NCBI RefSeq assembly: GCF_010667615.1
Contig: NZ_VYSG01000001.1
Location: forward strand, 496,001 to 560,000
Direction of reading: 5' to 3'
Source of the DNA: Bifidobacterium choloepi
GTDB lineage: Bacteria; Actinomycetota; Actinomycetes; Actinomycetales; Bifidobacteriaceae
DNA length: 64,000 nt
Of this stretch, positions 63,553 through 64,000 are shown piece after piece. Below the pieces are notes generated by a model. That model did no database searches, was not told the origin of the DNA, and saw only the letters and a list, made by a program, of their open reading frames with translations. A program made the translations under genes and the position numbers. The first letter of the stretch is position 1, and every line of letters begins with the position of its first letter.

Positions 63553-64000
63553 TTACAGGCGAGCGGCGGCAATCAGTTCGCGGGTGTAGTCAGCCCCGGG
63601 ATGCCCGAGGATGTCGGCGGTGGGACCGGACTCGACGACATGGCCGTCATGCATGACGACGATCCAGTCGGCGAGGTGCTGGACGACGCCGAGGTCGTGC
63701 GAGACGACGACGATCGCCATCGCCGGGTTGACGGCGCGGGCGGCCTGCAGCGCCTCGAGGATCTGCACGCGGGCGGCGACGTCGATCGCGCTCATCGGCT
63801 CGTCGGCGAGCAGCACCGACGGCCTGACGACGAGGGCCCGGGCGATCGCGACGCGCTGCGCCTGGCCGCCGGACATGTCGCACGCATAGCGGCCGGCAAA
63901 CTCGGCCGGCGACAGCGCGACGATCTCGAGCGCCTCGGCCACGCGCCGCTCCACGTCGACCGGCGACAGCCCCGGCTCGCGCAGCCGCAGTGGTTCGGCA
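63553..64000 (-). CDS. Oligopeptide/dipeptide-type ABC transporter ATPase (5' end outside window)
   Basis: The C-terminal 148 residues of an ABC nucleotide-binding domain. The frame is open to the window edge (reading AEPLRLREPGLSPVDVERRV before the internal Met). The signature MSGGQAQRVAIARAL, Walker B VLLADEPMSAID and H-loop VVSHDLGVV are intact. The spacing and HDGHVVESGPTADIL tail fit DppD/OppD-type or nickel/peptide importers. Walker A and any partner genes lie beyond the edge. Confidence 0.88.
   Translation of the reverse strand, partial: AEPLRLREPGLSPVDVERRVAEALEIVALSPAEFAGRYACDMSGGQAQRVAIARALVVRPSVLLADEPMSAIDVAARVQILEALQAARAVNPAMAIVVVSHDLGVVQHLADWIVVMHDGHVVESGPTADILGHPGADYTRELIAAARL

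Overview
The window is high-GC DNA from an actinobacterium, most likely a Bifidobacteriaceae member close to Bifidobacterium. Supporting signs are the scattered but complete-looking purine genes with a single-chain PurL, the GH42 and GH2 beta-galactosidases with LacI regulators and a GPH-type galactoside permease, luxS beside transsulfuration genes, frequent GTG/TTG starts, heavy use of GAC/TCG codons, and an actinobacterial-type LexA box. The genus is inferred; no rRNA gene is present.

Layout. 1-3.5 kb: purL (cut by the window edge) and purC. 3.9-5.9 kb: PspA and a Gly-rich membrane protein. 6.1-15.8 kb: cytosine deaminase, a three-gene hydrolase/acyltransferase/zinc-ribbon membrane protein operon, a CmpB-like membrane protein, a Gfo/Idh oxidoreductase, and an SOS-controlled Y-family polymerase with a YolD-like partner. 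16.1-20.2 kb: purF-purM-purD. 20.3-27.1 kb: nucleoside hydrolase, an LtaS-like sulfatase-fold membrane enzyme and a divergent MprF-like DUF2156 protein, ending in a very unusual poly-G/poly-C palindrome. 27.3-34.3 kb: a Fur-family regulator, purK-purE, a quinone-oxidoreductase-like protein, a Dxs-family protein, tRNA-Arg(UCU) and an anion permease. 34.7-44.0 kb: a secreted protein, dnaG, dgt, alr, a GNAT protein, luxS and recQ. 44.5-48.0 kb: two near-duplicate cystathionine beta-synthase/cysteine synthase genes flanking a cystathionine lyase/synthase. 48.2-49.2 kb: an LDH-family gene. 49.6-63.5 kb: a beta-galactoside utilisation island (ABC importer, GH42, LacI; then a GPH permease divergent from GH2 lacZ, and a second LacI). 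The window ends inside a peptide-type ABC ATPase.

How they work together. Seven purine steps are encoded in three places, next to two salvage enzymes (cytosine deaminase and nucleoside hydrolase). LuxS yields homocysteine, which the transsulfuration cluster can convert to cysteine. The galactoside island offers two uptake routes, each with its own intracellular beta-galactosidase and repressor.

The most striking material is intergenic. I see several families of highly ordered palindromic elements, most of them a few bases downstream of stop codons. There are two arrays with exact 47-bp palindrome plus 16-bp spacer geometry (63-bp period). There are two 164-bp elements with 34-bp terminal inverted repeats, and a 159-bp element with 55-bp inverted units, one unit of which also sits in frame inside the Dxs-like gene. 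There is a set of near-perfect 37-43-bp palindromes. The 9-bp near-palindrome ACGAWTCGT occurs 18 times, inside and outside genes. None of these resembles a family I can name.
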